Positions 13,764 through 21,867 of a stretch of DNA of 42,822 nt are shown here, in pieces. The notes under the pieces were generated by a model. The model ran no database searches, was not told the DNA's origin, and saw nothing but the letters and a program-made list of their open reading frames with translations. The DNA comes from a virus, in the IMG/VR virus record IMGVR_UViG_3300017971_000439, positions 1-42,822 of that record; one strand, 5' to 3'. Position 1 is the stretch's first letter. Each line of letters begins with the position of its first letter. Made by a program: the position numbers and the translations under genes.

Positions 13764-14008
13764 ACCATGGAGTCGGCTATGGCTATGGCTATGGCTATGG
13801 CTCTGGCAATGGCTCTGGCTCTGGCTATGGCTATGGCTATGGCTATGGCTCTGGCTATGGCTATGGCTATGGCGATGGCTATGGCTCTGGCTATGGCGAT
13901 GGCGATGGCTATGGCGATGGCTCTGGCTATGGCGATGGCTATGGCTATGGCGATGGCTGTGGCTATGGCGATGGCGATGGCTATGGCTATGGCGATGGCA
14001 ATGGTTAA
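13751..14008 (+). CDS. Gly-Tyr/Ser/Asp repeat protein, 85 aa
   Basis: ATG 13751 follows AGAGGTG by five bases and overlaps the DUF6948 stop. After a short leader (MEKINHGV) the protein is 38 dipeptides of Gly-X with X = Tyr (20), Asp (9), Ser (6), Asn (2) and Cys (1), then a final Gly. Such a chain should be disordered and sticky. All three plus frames are nearly open through the repeat. The frame shown is chosen because of the ribosome site. Function unknown. Confidence 0.6.
   Translation: MEKINHGVGYGYGYGYGSGNGSGSGYGYGYGYGSGYGYGYGDGYGSGYGDGDGYGDGSGYGDGYGYGDGCGYGDGDGYGYGDGNG
13775..14002. repeat. 38-unit GGCNNT hexanucleotide repeat
   Basis: Every unit keeps GGC and a final T. The fourth base is T, G or A and the fifth A, C or G. 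The tract is exactly 228 bp without a single phase break. The minus strand and the two other plus frames are also long and open. Confidence 0.95.
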
Positions 14009-14015
14009 ATAACAG

Positions 14016-14029
14016 CCGCCGACCGGCGG
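14016..14029. other. GC-rich stem-loop between convergent operons
   Basis: CCGCCG-AC-CGGCGG sits where the plus-strand lysogeny block meets the end of the minus-strand late operon. No T-run follows, so it is at most a weak or factor-dependent terminator. Confidence 0.4.
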
Positions 14030-14065
14030 GAGGCGGGGGAATAACCCACCGCCCCTCATCCACCA

Positions 14066-14236
14066 TCAAACATCCGGCAGAGTTTCCGGCGGGTGATCCT
14101 CGAAATATTTTTTCTGCTCCGCGTAATGAGCCTCGATGTCCTCCGGTGACATCCCCGCCATTTGCATCAAACGAAAATATCCCTGGATGAAAACTTTTGC
14201 GACCTCGACCAGACCAACGACGATTGAAGCTTCCAT
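14066..14236 (-). CDS. Small hypothetical late protein, 56 aa
   Basis: ATG 14236 follows AAAAGGAGA. The protein begins MEASIVVGLVEVAKVFIQGY, an amphipathic or weakly hydrophobic helix, and continues with MSPEDIEAHYAEQKKYFEDH. It ends ETLPDV. It is the last gene of the late operon, just after a lipoprotein gene. It is not long enough for a confident family call; the N-terminal helix could associate with membranes or a partner lysis protein. Confidence 0.65.
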   Translation of the reverse strand: MEASIVVGLVEVAKVFIQGYFRLMQMAGMSPEDIEAHYAEQKKYFEDHPPETLPDV

Positions 14237-14268
14237 TTCCCTGTCTCCTTTTCATCCTCCATAAACGG

Positions 14269-14619
14269 TTATTGGTTAACGACCATGGCCGCGGCCCGGT
14301 CGAGGTTCTCAACGATCAGCCTTTCGGTTTCCGGCGACGGAGCCGCCCCCTGATCGACATACGACACATAAACCGAAATCAACGGATATACCTGAGTAAG
14401 CACCATCTTTTTCTCGCGCATCATTTCTTTTTGCGGTTCCGTCAAATTCGGCATCGCCGCCATCGTCCGGTAGTTTATATCCTGCGCGTTATACATCGCC
14501 ATGAAAAACGCCGCCTTTTCCTTCGGCGTCATCTCCGATACCGGTTTCAGGTTATCGAACGTGCACGCCCCGATCACCATTAAAGCTATCAGCCCTATGG
14601 GTATAAATTTCCTTATCAT
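14269..14619 (-). CDS. Predicted lipoprotein, 116 aa
   Basis: The N-terminus MIRKFIPIGLIALMVIGAC is a lipoprotein signal with lipobox VIGAC, so Cys 19 should be lipidated and the mature protein anchored in a membrane facing the periplasm. The mature part is helical and Met-rich (KAAFFMAMYNAQDINYRTMA). It lies directly downstream of a small membrane protein and the endolysin, a position used by outer-membrane spanin subunits, but it is larger and less Pro-rich than Rz1-type spanins. Function otherwise unknown. Confidence 0.7.
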   Translation of the reverse strand: MIRKFIPIGLIALMVIGACTFDNLKPVSEMTPKEKAAFFMAMYNAQDINYRTMAAMPNLTEPQKEMMREKKMVLTQVYPLISVYVSYVDQGAAPSPETERLIVENLDRAAAMVVNQ

Positions 14620-14822
14620 TTGTTGGTATCCTCCCTTGTCGTGTCAGCGGTTCCGGCGAATTTGACCCTCGTGAGCGCCGCCCCGACGATTAAAAAGGCG
14701 ATATCGCCGACCTTATCCTGCGGCCCCCAGACCATTAAAAGCACCATCACCAGCACCGCCAGCAGAATAAAAATCACCGGTCCAAGCGCAGGCCACGGCA
14801 ACCGATCAATAATAGATTCCAT
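14616..14822 (-). CDS. Small membrane protein, holin candidate, 68 aa
   Basis: A strong hydrophobic helix at residues 13-33 (GPVIFILLAVLVMVLLMVWG) and a second, weaker one at 40-52 (DIAFLIVGAALTRV) are followed by a short polar tail. Size, two-span topology and position between the endolysin and the lipoprotein fit a holin. Other small membrane genes at 15829 and 16379 are rival candidates. The start lies two bases after the endolysin stop. Confidence 0.6.
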   Translation of the reverse strand: MESIIDRLPWPALGPVIFILLAVLVMVLLMVWGPQDKVGDIAFLIVGAALTRVKFAGTADTTREDTNK

Positions 14823-14824
14823 GT

Positions 14825-15229
14825 TTAGCCTCCGTTCGTTTTAACGATTTCAAAATGCGGCATATCGATCAGCCGGTGATCCGTGGTGAAAGTATCCCGA
14901 TCCCAATCACCGCCCCACCTAATATCGATGTGCATCGCCCTGGCCTTCGCCATCACATAACCCGCGAACCATGCGAACCGCGCCGTGTCATTCCAGTCGA
15001 TGGGATACGGGGCCAGATCCACCGCCCAGGACGGTTCCCCATTGTGTTTTGAATACGGCCACCGCTTACTTGATCGCCCCGTACGATACGCTTCGTTCTG
15101 CTCGGCCTCTCCTCGATGACCGCATAAAACGCTGAAGTCGATCTCCCTTATCACAACCTCACACAGGCAGATCAGCGATGTGTCGCAAGTGTACAGCCTG
15201 TCATGGCTAATTCTGGAGAACTTCGGCAT
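14825..15229 (-). CDS. Endolysin, M15-type peptidoglycan endopeptidase, 134 aa
   Basis: Zinc peptidase that cuts peptide cross-links of the cell wall. The metal-binding pattern is SKHNGEPSWAVDLAPYP (His and Asp, about residues 60-76) with the second His in MPHFEI near the end, as in the VanY / L-alanyl-D-glutamate endopeptidase group. AFAWFAGYV-like helices between these are typical of phage M15 lysins. GGGAG precedes the ATG. There is no signal peptide, so a holin is needed for release. It overlaps the upstream gene by 23 bases. Confidence 0.85.
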   Translation of the reverse strand: MPKFSRISHDRLYTCDTSLICLCEVVIREIDFSVLCGHRGEAEQNEAYRTGRSSKRWPYSKHNGEPSWAVDLAPYPIDWNDTARFAWFAGYVMAKARAMHIDIRWGGDWDRDTFTTDHRLIDMPHFEIVKTNGG

Positions 15230-15404
15230 AATGCTCCCTCACTAATTCTGCGATTTCCTGATGCTGGTCGTCATCGATATGCCCCGTAACGACAGACGCC
15301 CACCCCACCATATGGCACAACCGCGTGACAATTTCGTCCAATTCCCCGAAATAATACATCCGCACAATCAAACGCCGGATGTATCTTTTTTCGGCCTTCG
15401 TCAT
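15207..15404 (-). CDS. Hypothetical protein, about 65 aa
   Basis: Preferred start is ATG 15404, one base overlapping the stop of the fibronectin-like gene. The sequence is all helical and amphipathic (TKAEKRYIRRLIVRMYYFGE, then a His/Asp-rich loop GHIDDDQHQEI). No transmembrane span. It is coupled to the endolysin on its downstream side. No family recognised. Confidence 0.6.
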   Translation of the reverse strand: MTKAEKRYIRRLIVRMYYFGELDEIVTRLCHMVGWASVVTGHIDDDQHQEIAELVREHYAEVLQN

Positions 15405-15832
15405 CACTGAGGACGCAGGCCAGTTGGCGCTGCAGGAGGCAAAAAATACTGAACCCCGAATTCATTTGCCGCCCCGACATATAAGGGATTATCCGACCAT
15501 GCGATAGCAGATTCCGCGACCACTTCTCCGCCGACCGTCCGGATAGCCTTGACCCCGACAAAATATTTGCCCTCCGTGTTCAGCGTGATCGTCGATACCG
15601 TGTTGGTAGATTGATCGACCTCCACCGGATTCGCCTTTTCAGGATCTGTTGTCGCGTTCGACATATACACCACATAAGACACCTCGGCAGGGTCTATCTG
15701 ATCCCCGCTTTCGTTGGTCGTGACTTCGTTCCACGCGATTTGTACCGAGTTGGCGGTATGCCAATTCTGAGCAAAAACAAAACCGGCAGCACTAAAAAAA
15801 ATAATCAACGTGACAAACAATATTTTTTTCAT
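15404..15832 (-). CDS. Secreted fibronectin type III-like protein, 142 aa
   Basis: The start at 15832 gives a typical Sec signal, MKKILFVTLIIFFSAAGFVF with cleavage after FAQ or nearby, preceded by GGAGG. The mature part looks like one FN3 beta-sandwich: VQIAWNEVTTNE, YVVYMSNATTDP, then TLNTEGKYFVGVKAIRTVGG. FN3 domains are common in phage surface proteins, but a cleavable signal is unusual for a virion part. It sits in the lysis region. Confidence 0.7.
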   Translation of the reverse strand: MKKILFVTLIIFFSAAGFVFAQNWHTANSVQIAWNEVTTNESGDQIDPAEVSYVVYMSNATTDPEKANPVEVDQSTNTVSTITLNTEGKYFVGVKAIRTVGGEVVAESAIAWSDNPLYVGAANEFGVQYFLPPAAPTGLRPQ

Positions 15833-16161
15833 TTTTTTGGCCTCCACAATTTGTTTTCTTTAATCCGCATCGTCATGCGTACCACTATAACGGTCAGTAT
15901 GATCGCCATCGGGAATAGCCGGTATTCCCATAATCGACTATCCAAAAGCCTATGCACAGCATTATAATCACCACCTAGAAAAAAAACCCTGGACACACCA
16001 GCCATCGAGGTCGCGTAGCCTATCCCCGCCAAAAGGAAGGTCATGTAAACATAGACTTTGCTTGCCTTTTTTTGTCTTATCCACCACCACAAAAAAAGTC
16101 CGAACCCATACCAGCAAGCAAGGCTTGTCCAGATATAGACGAACAGTGCAACGTCAAACAT
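15829..16161 (-). CDS. Multi-span membrane protein, 110 aa
   Basis: The start at 16161 (MFDVALFVYIWTSLACWYGF) is supported by GGAG upstream; the ORF extends eight codons further. Three hydrophobic segments are seen, at about residues 4-26, 36-60 and 80-100, separated by basic loops (RQKKASK). It may be an alternative holin or an accessory lysis-timing protein. No family recognised. Confidence 0.6.
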   Translation of the reverse strand: MFDVALFVYIWTSLACWYGFGLFLWWWIRQKKASKVYVYMTFLLAGIGYATSMAGVSRVFFLGGDYNAVHRLLDSRLWEYRLFPMAIILTVIVVRMTMRIKENKLWRPKK

Positions 16162-16163
16162 GA

Positions 16164-16382
16164 TTACCGCTCCTCCCGAAACCATTTGTCTTCTCCGTCC
16201 AAGGTCGCCATGAGCCGGTCCATGCGCTTGTCCATGTCTTTTAGCTCCATGCTAATCGAGTCGATATTCTTCTGGGCTTTATTTAAGTTGTTTTTCACTT
16301 TTCGGGGCAACAAACAATGTTCTATATCGCACTCCGCAATTCCTTTAATTTTTTTTATAAACTTACCCCAAAATCGTGTCAT
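16164..16382 (-). CDS. Small coiled-coil protein, 72 aa
   Basis: The start at 16382 (MTRFWGKFIKKIKGIAE) follows GGAAGGAAAA and forms an ATGA overlap with the previous stop. A longer ORF from 16460 would overlap that gene by 82 bases and is less likely. The N-terminus is a basic amphipathic helix, and the C-terminal half is a coiled coil with regular Met/Asp/Leu spacing (ISMELKDMDKRMDRLMATL). Probably acts with the neighbouring membrane protein. Confidence 0.6.
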   Translation of the reverse strand: MTRFWGKFIKKIKGIAECDIEHCLLPRKVKNNLNKAQKNIDSISMELKDMDKRMDRLMATLDGEDKWFREER

Positions 16383-16621
16383 TTTCGGTTTTCCTTCCCA
16401 TGACCGAAAATTGTCACTTCCAACAATGTCACCTGTTTTGATAATATTTTCGTAACGCATGACATCTCCCTCGTAAGTCTTTCGCTCATCTTTTCAAGCT
16501 CCTTGGTGACACATCTTTCCTTGTGCCATAGCAGATACACAAGCGCCACGATTATAAACAGCAGAACCGGATCTTTAACTATCTTTATGACCTCGACAGC
16601 CAATTTAATTAGCGATTCCAT
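16379..16621 (-). CDS. Membrane protein with coiled coil, 80 aa
   Basis: A transmembrane helix at about residues 17-33 (VLLFIIVALVYLLW) is followed by a charged coiled coil (CVTKELEKMSERLTREMSCV). This topology is seen in i-spanin or holin-associated proteins as well as in hypothetical phage membrane genes. It directly abuts the zinc-finger gene upstream and is coupled to the 72-aa gene downstream. Confidence 0.65.
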   Translation of the reverse strand: MESLIKLAVEVIKIVKDPVLLFIIVALVYLLWHKERCVTKELEKMSERLTREMSCVTKILSKQVTLLEVTIFGHGKENRK

Positions 16622-16822
16622 CTAATTTTCCAGGTAGCATTCGTTATCATCGCCCACCGCTTTCATGTATGCTTCGAACTCAGACAGGCTGCAAAGCTTT
16701 TTTCCGTTGCATACCGGACAGTGCTTGAAATCAGGGTCACGATAACTGTTCCGCGCTAACGGTAGAACTCCTCGACCATTGCAACATGGACACATCACGC
16801 AAGTGTTCGGCCTTTGTTCCAT
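16622..16822 (-). CDS. DnaJ-type zinc-finger protein, 66 aa
   Basis: Two CxxCxGxx motifs, CPCCNGRG at about residues 11-18 and CPVCNGKK at about 35-42, are the repeats of DnaJ/HSP40 cysteine-rich domains, here without a J domain. Such stand-alone fingers occur in phage genomes. It lies in the gap between a HemP-like gene and the lysis block. Role unknown. Confidence 0.65.
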   Translation of the reverse strand: MEQRPNTCVMCPCCNGRGVLPLARNSYRDPDFKHCPVCNGKKLCSLSEFEAYMKAVGDDNECYLEN

Positions 16823-16826
16823 TTCA

Positions 16827-17141
16827 TCACTTCGTCAGAACCAGATTATTGTTGTGTGTGATCCGTAAGAAATAATTTTCGCCATTGAACTCTATTCGCA
16901 CCGGAAAGACATCCCGTGCCAGCCGCTTTGAACTCACCACCCGAAACTCATGCTTAAAATGCGTCTTTTCCTCCAAACTGAAATTGTGCTCCCTGACCAA
17001 GCCATGGCACCTTGTCTTGATCGTCTTTTCTTTAGGGTCGATCTCAATCACCGCTTTGGCCTCACCGGAGAACTGCACCGTCTGACGGTGATCCCTGAAT
17101 ATGCCGTCATATATCTCAAGGTTGAATTGGTCTTCGATCAT
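16827..17141 (-). CDS. Hypothetical protein with HemP-like C-terminus, 104 aa
   Basis: The last 35 residues (SSKRLARDVFPVRIEFNGEN, YFLRITHNNNLVLTK) resemble the hemin-uptake HemP fold: a Ser/Leu start, a beta-hairpin with I-E-F-N-G, then YxLRxTxxxxLxLTK. The first 65 residues are beta-rich and Lys/His-rich (EKTIKTRCHGLVREHNFSLE). It overlaps the tail-spike gene by 4 bases and has GGTGAAG before its ATG. The HemP resemblance may only reflect a short beta fold, so a function in haem handling is not claimed. Confidence 0.55.
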   Translation of the reverse strand: MIEDQFNLEIYDGIFRDHRQTVQFSGEAKAVIEIDPKEKTIKTRCHGLVREHNFSLEEKTHFKHEFRVVSSKRLARDVFPVRIEFNGENYFLRITHNNNLVLTK

Positions 17142-19654
17142 TTCTTCACCAGATTAAAAACACGGTAATAAGTAGCCCCAACCTCGGTTCTTTTGGCTTC
17201 CATAGCTGCCGCATACGCCGCCGCGTCAAAATATTCTTCGTTAAAAATGTATTTCCCTTGGTCGGTTATATCCATCCCACCACTAGACTGCCCCGTGTAA
17301 ACATTGCTGTCCAAAATTTCTCCTGTTGACCGATCTATAACGGCAATCAGATATTTGTTGTCGTATGTAGTTAACGGATACGGGAAAGTGTTGCCATCCA
17401 TCGATGTCTGAATAAAATCCACCCAAAGTATGAGCATGGTTGGCTCTGCATCTGGGTTTTCAGGGTCGATATATAATTCCCACGCAACCCTGGTTATTCT
17501 TTCGCCATAATCTCCGACGAATTCAGGATTATACGTTTCTAGTTCGATAAAAATTTCATTGTCCGAATCATAGTTATCGACCTCCACCGGAAAATCAGAC
17601 GATTGCTTTGTATATTCTTCTCCTTGTGACACCGCTCTTTCATTTTCCCACCTGACAAAACAGGTTGGAGGATTAACGACCGTCTGAACGCTTTCTCCGA
17701 AATAACCACGTGGAGAAGAAAAACCGATTGACTCAGGCGCCCAACCGTCCTGGCTGTCATCATGTAAAAGGCCCTCAGAATCGTAATATCCTGCCGGTGT
17801 TTGATATACCAGATAAGGACTGGGCCCAATTATAGCCCCGACCGAGTTTCCTTCCGTATCGATTGAACAGGCCTTTTCGTATGAATTCGTTTCTGTACCA
17901 GCCGTCAATCCGCACGGGCCTTCGTCCCAATCCCAGGAGGAATTGTTAACCAGAACGGTTTCAGTTGCCCCCACTTGCTCAAACATTGGATTTCCATCAG
18001 GATAGAAGCCAACTTGAATTTCGGCAAAATAGACGACATGGTCAGGCCACCATGTATCATGTTCCTCTTTGTCAAGGTTAAAAAAATCTATATAATAGGC
18101 AATGTCAGGGTTTTCATAGGCATCATAGGGCGGTGATGTGTGGTAATGAATCAGATTATATGGCCCTGAAGTTCCTCCAAATTCACCGTCCGGTCCATAA
18201 CTGTGTGAATAGGGCCAAAGAAGGTAAGGTACATACACCTGGGCAAAATTGTTTACAAACCCGCCCACGCGACGAGGAATTGCCAGCGGCTCCTGAGACC
18301 TGTATGTGACAGAATAACTTCCAACTCGCTTGTCGGTATAAACTTCGGTTTGAACCTTGCGGACATTATTTTTAATGAAGGACTTGGTGTGGTATCGAGT
18401 ACACAACCCAACCGCCAACAGGCTCGACCAGATCAAAAAAACTTCGCCATCAATTTCATAACGGTAATAAAAATCCGGTGCGCCTGAATGCACGCCATCC
18501 CCCATCCATGGGTAAGCCTTGGAATGATCCGGATATTGCAGGTCAAAAACTCCCAAGTTATCCGGAGGGTTTGGCTCCGACAAATAATCTTTTTCGTGTA
18601 GGGACCCTTCACAAATAAATTGTCCGGCCTGTCCTTGCACTTTCCATCCCTCGCCAGCATCGTGAAACCACCGGAACAGCGTTCCATATGACCGAATCGA
18701 AGTAGAGTTCCAGCAATCATCCGAATTGCATTGGGATGCAGCTTCGCCTTCCGTCACCCACACAATATCGCCCGTTGATATAATCTTAAAAAAGTACTTT
18801 TCGCCCGATACCTGAAAAACCGTGTCGGGTAAATCTGAACTGCCCCAAGATGGTTTAAAAAACATGACCGAATAGTATCTCGTCTCCGAACACTCCTGCG
18901 GTGGCCCGACAAACCCGATCACCCTCGGCTGATTCCAATCGTTATTTTGAAATTCTATAACGACTTCGTCTCCGTCCTCAAAGGCCAGCCCGTTGCAGTC
19001 CATATAAGAAATCGGAACCGACTCAAGCTCCAATTTCGTGGTATCGTCAATGTCTACCCTCGGCGAATCGGCGTCCGCCAGATAAACGTAATCCTCTAAA
19101 TTCACATCGGCATAATCGCCATTGACAGATTGAATTGTGCCCACCCTGTAGCGCGGTTTCCAGCGCATCGCCCCCGGCGACATCGCCATGTTGTAGAACA
19201 AACCGGAAGGAGACATTGAAAAGGCGTAACCTAAAATGCCATCACGCTCCGAACTGTACGCCGCATTGCCGCCGTACCCTGGCTGAATTACGAAAAGTTG
19301 ACGGTAGCGAACCTCACCGCCAACCAATAAAGCATAACGATACTGCCTCGAAATTTCTATCAGCCCGACTACCGCATCTATCGCCAAGTCGCTTGTAAAG
19401 TCGGCGCAATACATCGACAATTGAACATTCTGAGGACAATTTTCGGTCAGAAATGCGGTACGCTTATCGATAGACAAAATCTGTAGATTAATACTTTTAA
19501 GTTCTTCCTCCGACGCACCGGCTTTTTTTCCTTCAAGGTTTGTCTTTTTGGTCGCCAGCGCAGTCAGCTCGGCATCGATTTTTGTACGGTCATAAACGAC
19601 CTCAACAATATATTGTCCACCGCCAACATTGGCTTTTATGATACCCTTGCCCAC
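17138..19654 (-). CDS. Large tail-tip / spike-like structural protein, about 838 aa
   Basis: GTG 19654 (MGKGIIKANVGGGQYIVEVV) follows TGAGGTG and is the likely start; the ORF is open nine codons further. Residues 40-75 form a coiled coil with paired loops (KKTNLEGKKAGASEEELKSI). An OB-like segment near 190-260 (YVYLADADS, then GDEVVIEFQNNDWNQPRVIG) resembles the beta-barrel of phage spike and baseplate hub proteins. The remaining 550 residues are Tyr/Asp/Gly-rich and beta-type, as in host-range proteins. It is the last of the tail genes in the operon. Confidence 0.65.
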   Translation of the reverse strand: MGKGIIKANVGGGQYIVEVVYDRTKIDAELTALATKKTNLEGKKAGASEEELKSINLQILSIDKRTAFLTENCPQNVQLSMYCADFTSDLAIDAVVGLIEISRQYRYALLVGGEVRYRQLFVIQPGYGGNAAYSSERDGILGYAFSMSPSGLFYNMAMSPGAMRWKPRYRVGTIQSVNGDYADVNLEDYVYLADADSPRVDIDDTTKLELESVPISYMDCNGLAFEDGDEVVIEFQNNDWNQPRVIGFVGPPQECSETRYYSVMFFKPSWGSSDLPDTVFQVSGEKYFFKIISTGDIVWVTEGEAASQCNSDDCWNSTSIRSYGTLFRWFHDAGEGWKVQGQAGQFICEGSLHEKDYLSEPNPPDNLGVFDLQYPDHSKAYPWMGDGVHSGAPDFYYRYEIDGEVFLIWSSLLAVGLCTRYHTKSFIKNNVRKVQTEVYTDKRVGSYSVTYRSQEPLAIPRRVGGFVNNFAQVYVPYLLWPYSHSYGPDGEFGGTSGPYNLIHYHTSPPYDAYENPDIAYYIDFFNLDKEEHDTWWPDHVVYFAEIQVGFYPDGNPMFEQVGATETVLVNNSSWDWDEGPCGLTAGTETNSYEKACSIDTEGNSVGAIIGPSPYLVYQTPAGYYDSEGLLHDDSQDGWAPESIGFSSPRGYFGESVQTVVNPPTCFVRWENERAVSQGEEYTKQSSDFPVEVDNYDSDNEIFIELETYNPEFVGDYGERITRVAWELYIDPENPDAEPTMLILWVDFIQTSMDGNTFPYPLTTYDNKYLIAVIDRSTGEILDSNVYTGQSSGGMDITDQGKYIFNEEYFDAAAYAAAMEAKRTEVGATYYRVFNLVKK

Positions 19655-19658
19655 TCCG

Positions 19659-21266
19659 CTACACCTCAGCCTCAAAGACATCCATCTGCGCCCGATTCGG
19701 ATTGATATAATATGTGATGTTACCCACCGTGAAAGTATCTGTGCCCACAGTTAGCGAATCGCCAGGATTTAAAAACAGATCGACATCAACAAACCGATAC
19801 TGCAAAAGCCCCTGCGATACCCTCCGATAATTGGGTTTTGTCAGCGTAACATCCTTCGGCCCGAAAGAAGCTGTTTTGTATCCGGTCAACGTAATCGACC
19901 TATTACGCGCCCCCTTGTTATCGTCCACATTATCAATGGTGGCCCTTAAAATTTCTTCGCGCAACGACTCCACGCCACCGACCATGTAAACCGCCTCGAC
20001 AACCATTTCGCCATTCGGCCTCGCGGTGATATCACCCACATATTCGTATGGCACCACCGCCCCGATGTATGTTTTGGCGTCCGTTCTTTTCCTCCCGCTG
20101 AGAGTAATGATTTTCACTTCCGTGTCCGCGACGCCATCCGGTGTGCCGGTGATCGTCAGCGCAAACCGCTTCGTGGCGCGGCTGAGATTTTCCTTAATCC
20201 ATAACGAATAATTGTAAGCGTCCGCGACGGCATTAAGACCGACCTCCGCGCTTACTTCGCGCGGATATTCCCTATGCGCGTCAGCCCCGCTTTTAAAACC
20301 GATACCCGCCGCCATCCACTTGGTCTGATAATCCGCATCCACCGCGCCATTTAAACCTAATCCGGCATCGGCAAAAACATTGACCACAAACGCATCCACC
20401 GTGGCTTTAAACCCGACATAATTCAGGGCATTGTTGACGTTATAAATACTTCCGTTCGGCTCGACGGTTGCGTTGAGCCCTAAGTCTTCTTGAATATCGG
20501 CCCAATCGGTCTGGGCATCCACCGTGGCATTGAAGCCCATCTCGGCCTCAACATTGCCATTTTCATTAAAACCGTCTACCACGGCATTGAAGCCAACCCC
20601 CGCGTCAACCGAACCATAATAAGGCAGGGCATAAGCCGTACCGCTATTCACAAGAAAATTGTCGAAAGCACAATGTACGGTTACACCGCCCGATACCCTC
20701 CGACCGGCCAAATAGATAAATGGGCGAATCGTGTAATCGTCTTCTATCCCTGTGAACGTGTACCCATCGGTCCCTCCGTCCCACTCCCATTGTGATTCGC
20801 CGCTGTCCCACAAAAAACCCTTTACCACAGACCCGCTGCGGGTAAACCGGATCTTTGTAAATCCCAAGGTGGCCCCTGTATCAATTAGCTTTTCAGGGCT
20901 TCCGCTGGCATACGACCCAAACACAGACGGTTGATAGGAATAACCGCTATAATGTCTCAACCCGATAGTTTCCCAGATATCAAGTTCAGCCGTTGCAATC
21001 CCGAAGCTGTAAATCTGCCAGCTGCCATTTGTATACGAGCAATACTTCGAAGGAAAATCTATCTGGATGTCAAAATCACCATCGAATGCGCAGCGGCCGG
21101 CGGTCATCCAGCGTAAGATTTCATCCGTACCGTTGAGGCTTACATCGAGCCGGTAAGTGTTGCTCGATATATCAAACGCACTTTCATCATCCTGAATCAC
21201 TTCCCACTTGGAAGAATCCGGCGGATCACCGTCAGAACCGGTAAAATCATCATCCCAAATGCCCAT
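19659..21266 (-). CDS. Tail protein with lectin-like domain and G-F-N-A-x-V-D-A repeats, 535 aa
   Basis: The N-terminal 200 residues look like a concanavalin/LamG-type sandwich (DDDFTGSDGDPPDSSKWEV, CAFDNFLVN), suggesting glycan binding. From about 215 to 350 a short motif close to GFNATVDA recurs about seven times at 15-25-residue spacing, also as GLNGAVDA, GFKSGADA and GLNAVADA. The C-terminal 180 residues are beta-rich and end where the next tail gene begins. Start ATG one base after the upstream stop. Likely part of the tail tip or a fibre. Confidence 0.65.
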   Translation of the reverse strand: MGIWDDDFTGSDGDPPDSSKWEVIQDDESAFDISSNTYRLDVSLNGTDEILRWMTAGRCAFDGDFDIQIDFPSKYCSYTNGSWQIYSFGIATAELDIWETIGLRHYSGYSYQPSVFGSYASGSPEKLIDTGATLGFTKIRFTRSGSVVKGFLWDSGESQWEWDGGTDGYTFTGIEDDYTIRPFIYLAGRRVSGGVTVHCAFDNFLVNSGTAYALPYYGSVDAGVGFNAVVDGFNENGNVEAEMGFNATVDAQTDWADIQEDLGLNATVEPNGSIYNVNNALNYVGFKATVDAFVVNVFADAGLGLNGAVDADYQTKWMAAGIGFKSGADAHREYPREVSAEVGLNAVADAYNYSLWIKENLSRATKRFALTITGTPDGVADTEVKIITLSGRKRTDAKTYIGAVVPYEYVGDITARPNGEMVVEAVYMVGGVESLREEILRATIDNVDDNKGARNRSITLTGYKTASFGPKDVTLTKPNYRRVSQGLLQYRFVDVDLFLNPGDSLTVGTDTFTVGNITYYINPNRAQMDVFEAEV

Positions 21267-21267
21267 T

Positions 21268-21852
21268 TTAAGTCACATTCGATCCGGTTACGGTTACGGT
21301 TACTTTGAGCACATCCGTGGAGACAACCGACTTGCTCCCGCTGGTAAACTGCACCGAACAAATTAGCTTGCCGCCGCCCGCCGTGTCGGCTTTCGTGGTC
21401 GGTGCCGATCCGCCGCCGACCAATGCGCCGCCGTAGATTGTCTTCGTGGCGTTAAATGTGAACGTGGCTTTGCTTGCGCTGTTGGTAATGACCTTCGATG
21501 ATACCCCCGCCTCGCTCCATTGCGGCCTTGTCGCTTCATCATACGCCGTACACTCCGTGTACCCAGGGGTTGCATATGTGTTGGTGGCAAGTGGCGTGTA
21601 ATCGTTCTCAAATACCGTGCAATACCATGTAGTGATGGGAGTCAACCCCGACAACGCCGCATCAAGGATGTAATTGATCCCCTCATCGGTCATGATATTC
21701 GGCACTTCCCACTCATCGATTTTGCAATGAACGCCATTAAATTTGCGAAAATGCTCCCACCGCCAAACCGACCCCAGAGCCATTTTGCCAACCAAGTTGC
21801 TGTGCCGAATGACTTCCGCATCGGCTATTGCGCTAAAACCCGCTTTTTCCAT
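21268..21852 (-). CDS. Tail-associated structural protein, 194 aa
   Basis: GGAGG precedes the ATG. The N-terminus (KAGFSAIADAEV) carries one copy of the same G-F-x-A-x-x-D-A motif that is repeated in the next protein. The middle contains NIMTDEGINYILDAALSG and ITTWYCTVFENDYTPLA, a pattern typical of short phage structural proteins. The C-terminal half is a Thr/Ser-rich beta domain (KATFTFNATKTIYGGALVG). Probably a virion component assembling with the 535-aa protein. Confidence 0.6.
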   Translation of the reverse strand: MEKAGFSAIADAEVIRHSNLVGKMALGSVWRWEHFRKFNGVHCKIDEWEVPNIMTDEGINYILDAALSGLTPITTWYCTVFENDYTPLATNTYATPGYTECTAYDEATRPQWSEAGVSSKVITNSASKATFTFNATKTIYGGALVGGGSAPTTKADTAGGGKLICSVQFTSGSKSVVSTDVLKVTVTVTGSNVT

Positions 21853-21867
21853 TTTTTCCTCCGTTCG

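Noticed and set aside
13775-14002. Diversity-generating retroelement variable region
   Set aside because: No reverse transcriptase gene or template repeat was found anywhere in the window.
13767-14012. Met-Ala repeat protein as the main gene
   Set aside because: Open frame, but its ATG has no ribosome site, whereas the Gly-X frame has AGAGGTG. Kept only as a finding about variation.
13613-14312. Minus-strand Ile-Ala or His-Ser repeat ORFs over the hexamer tract
   Set aside because: Low-complexity repeats without stops open every frame; no ribosome site, and they run against the plus-strand genes.
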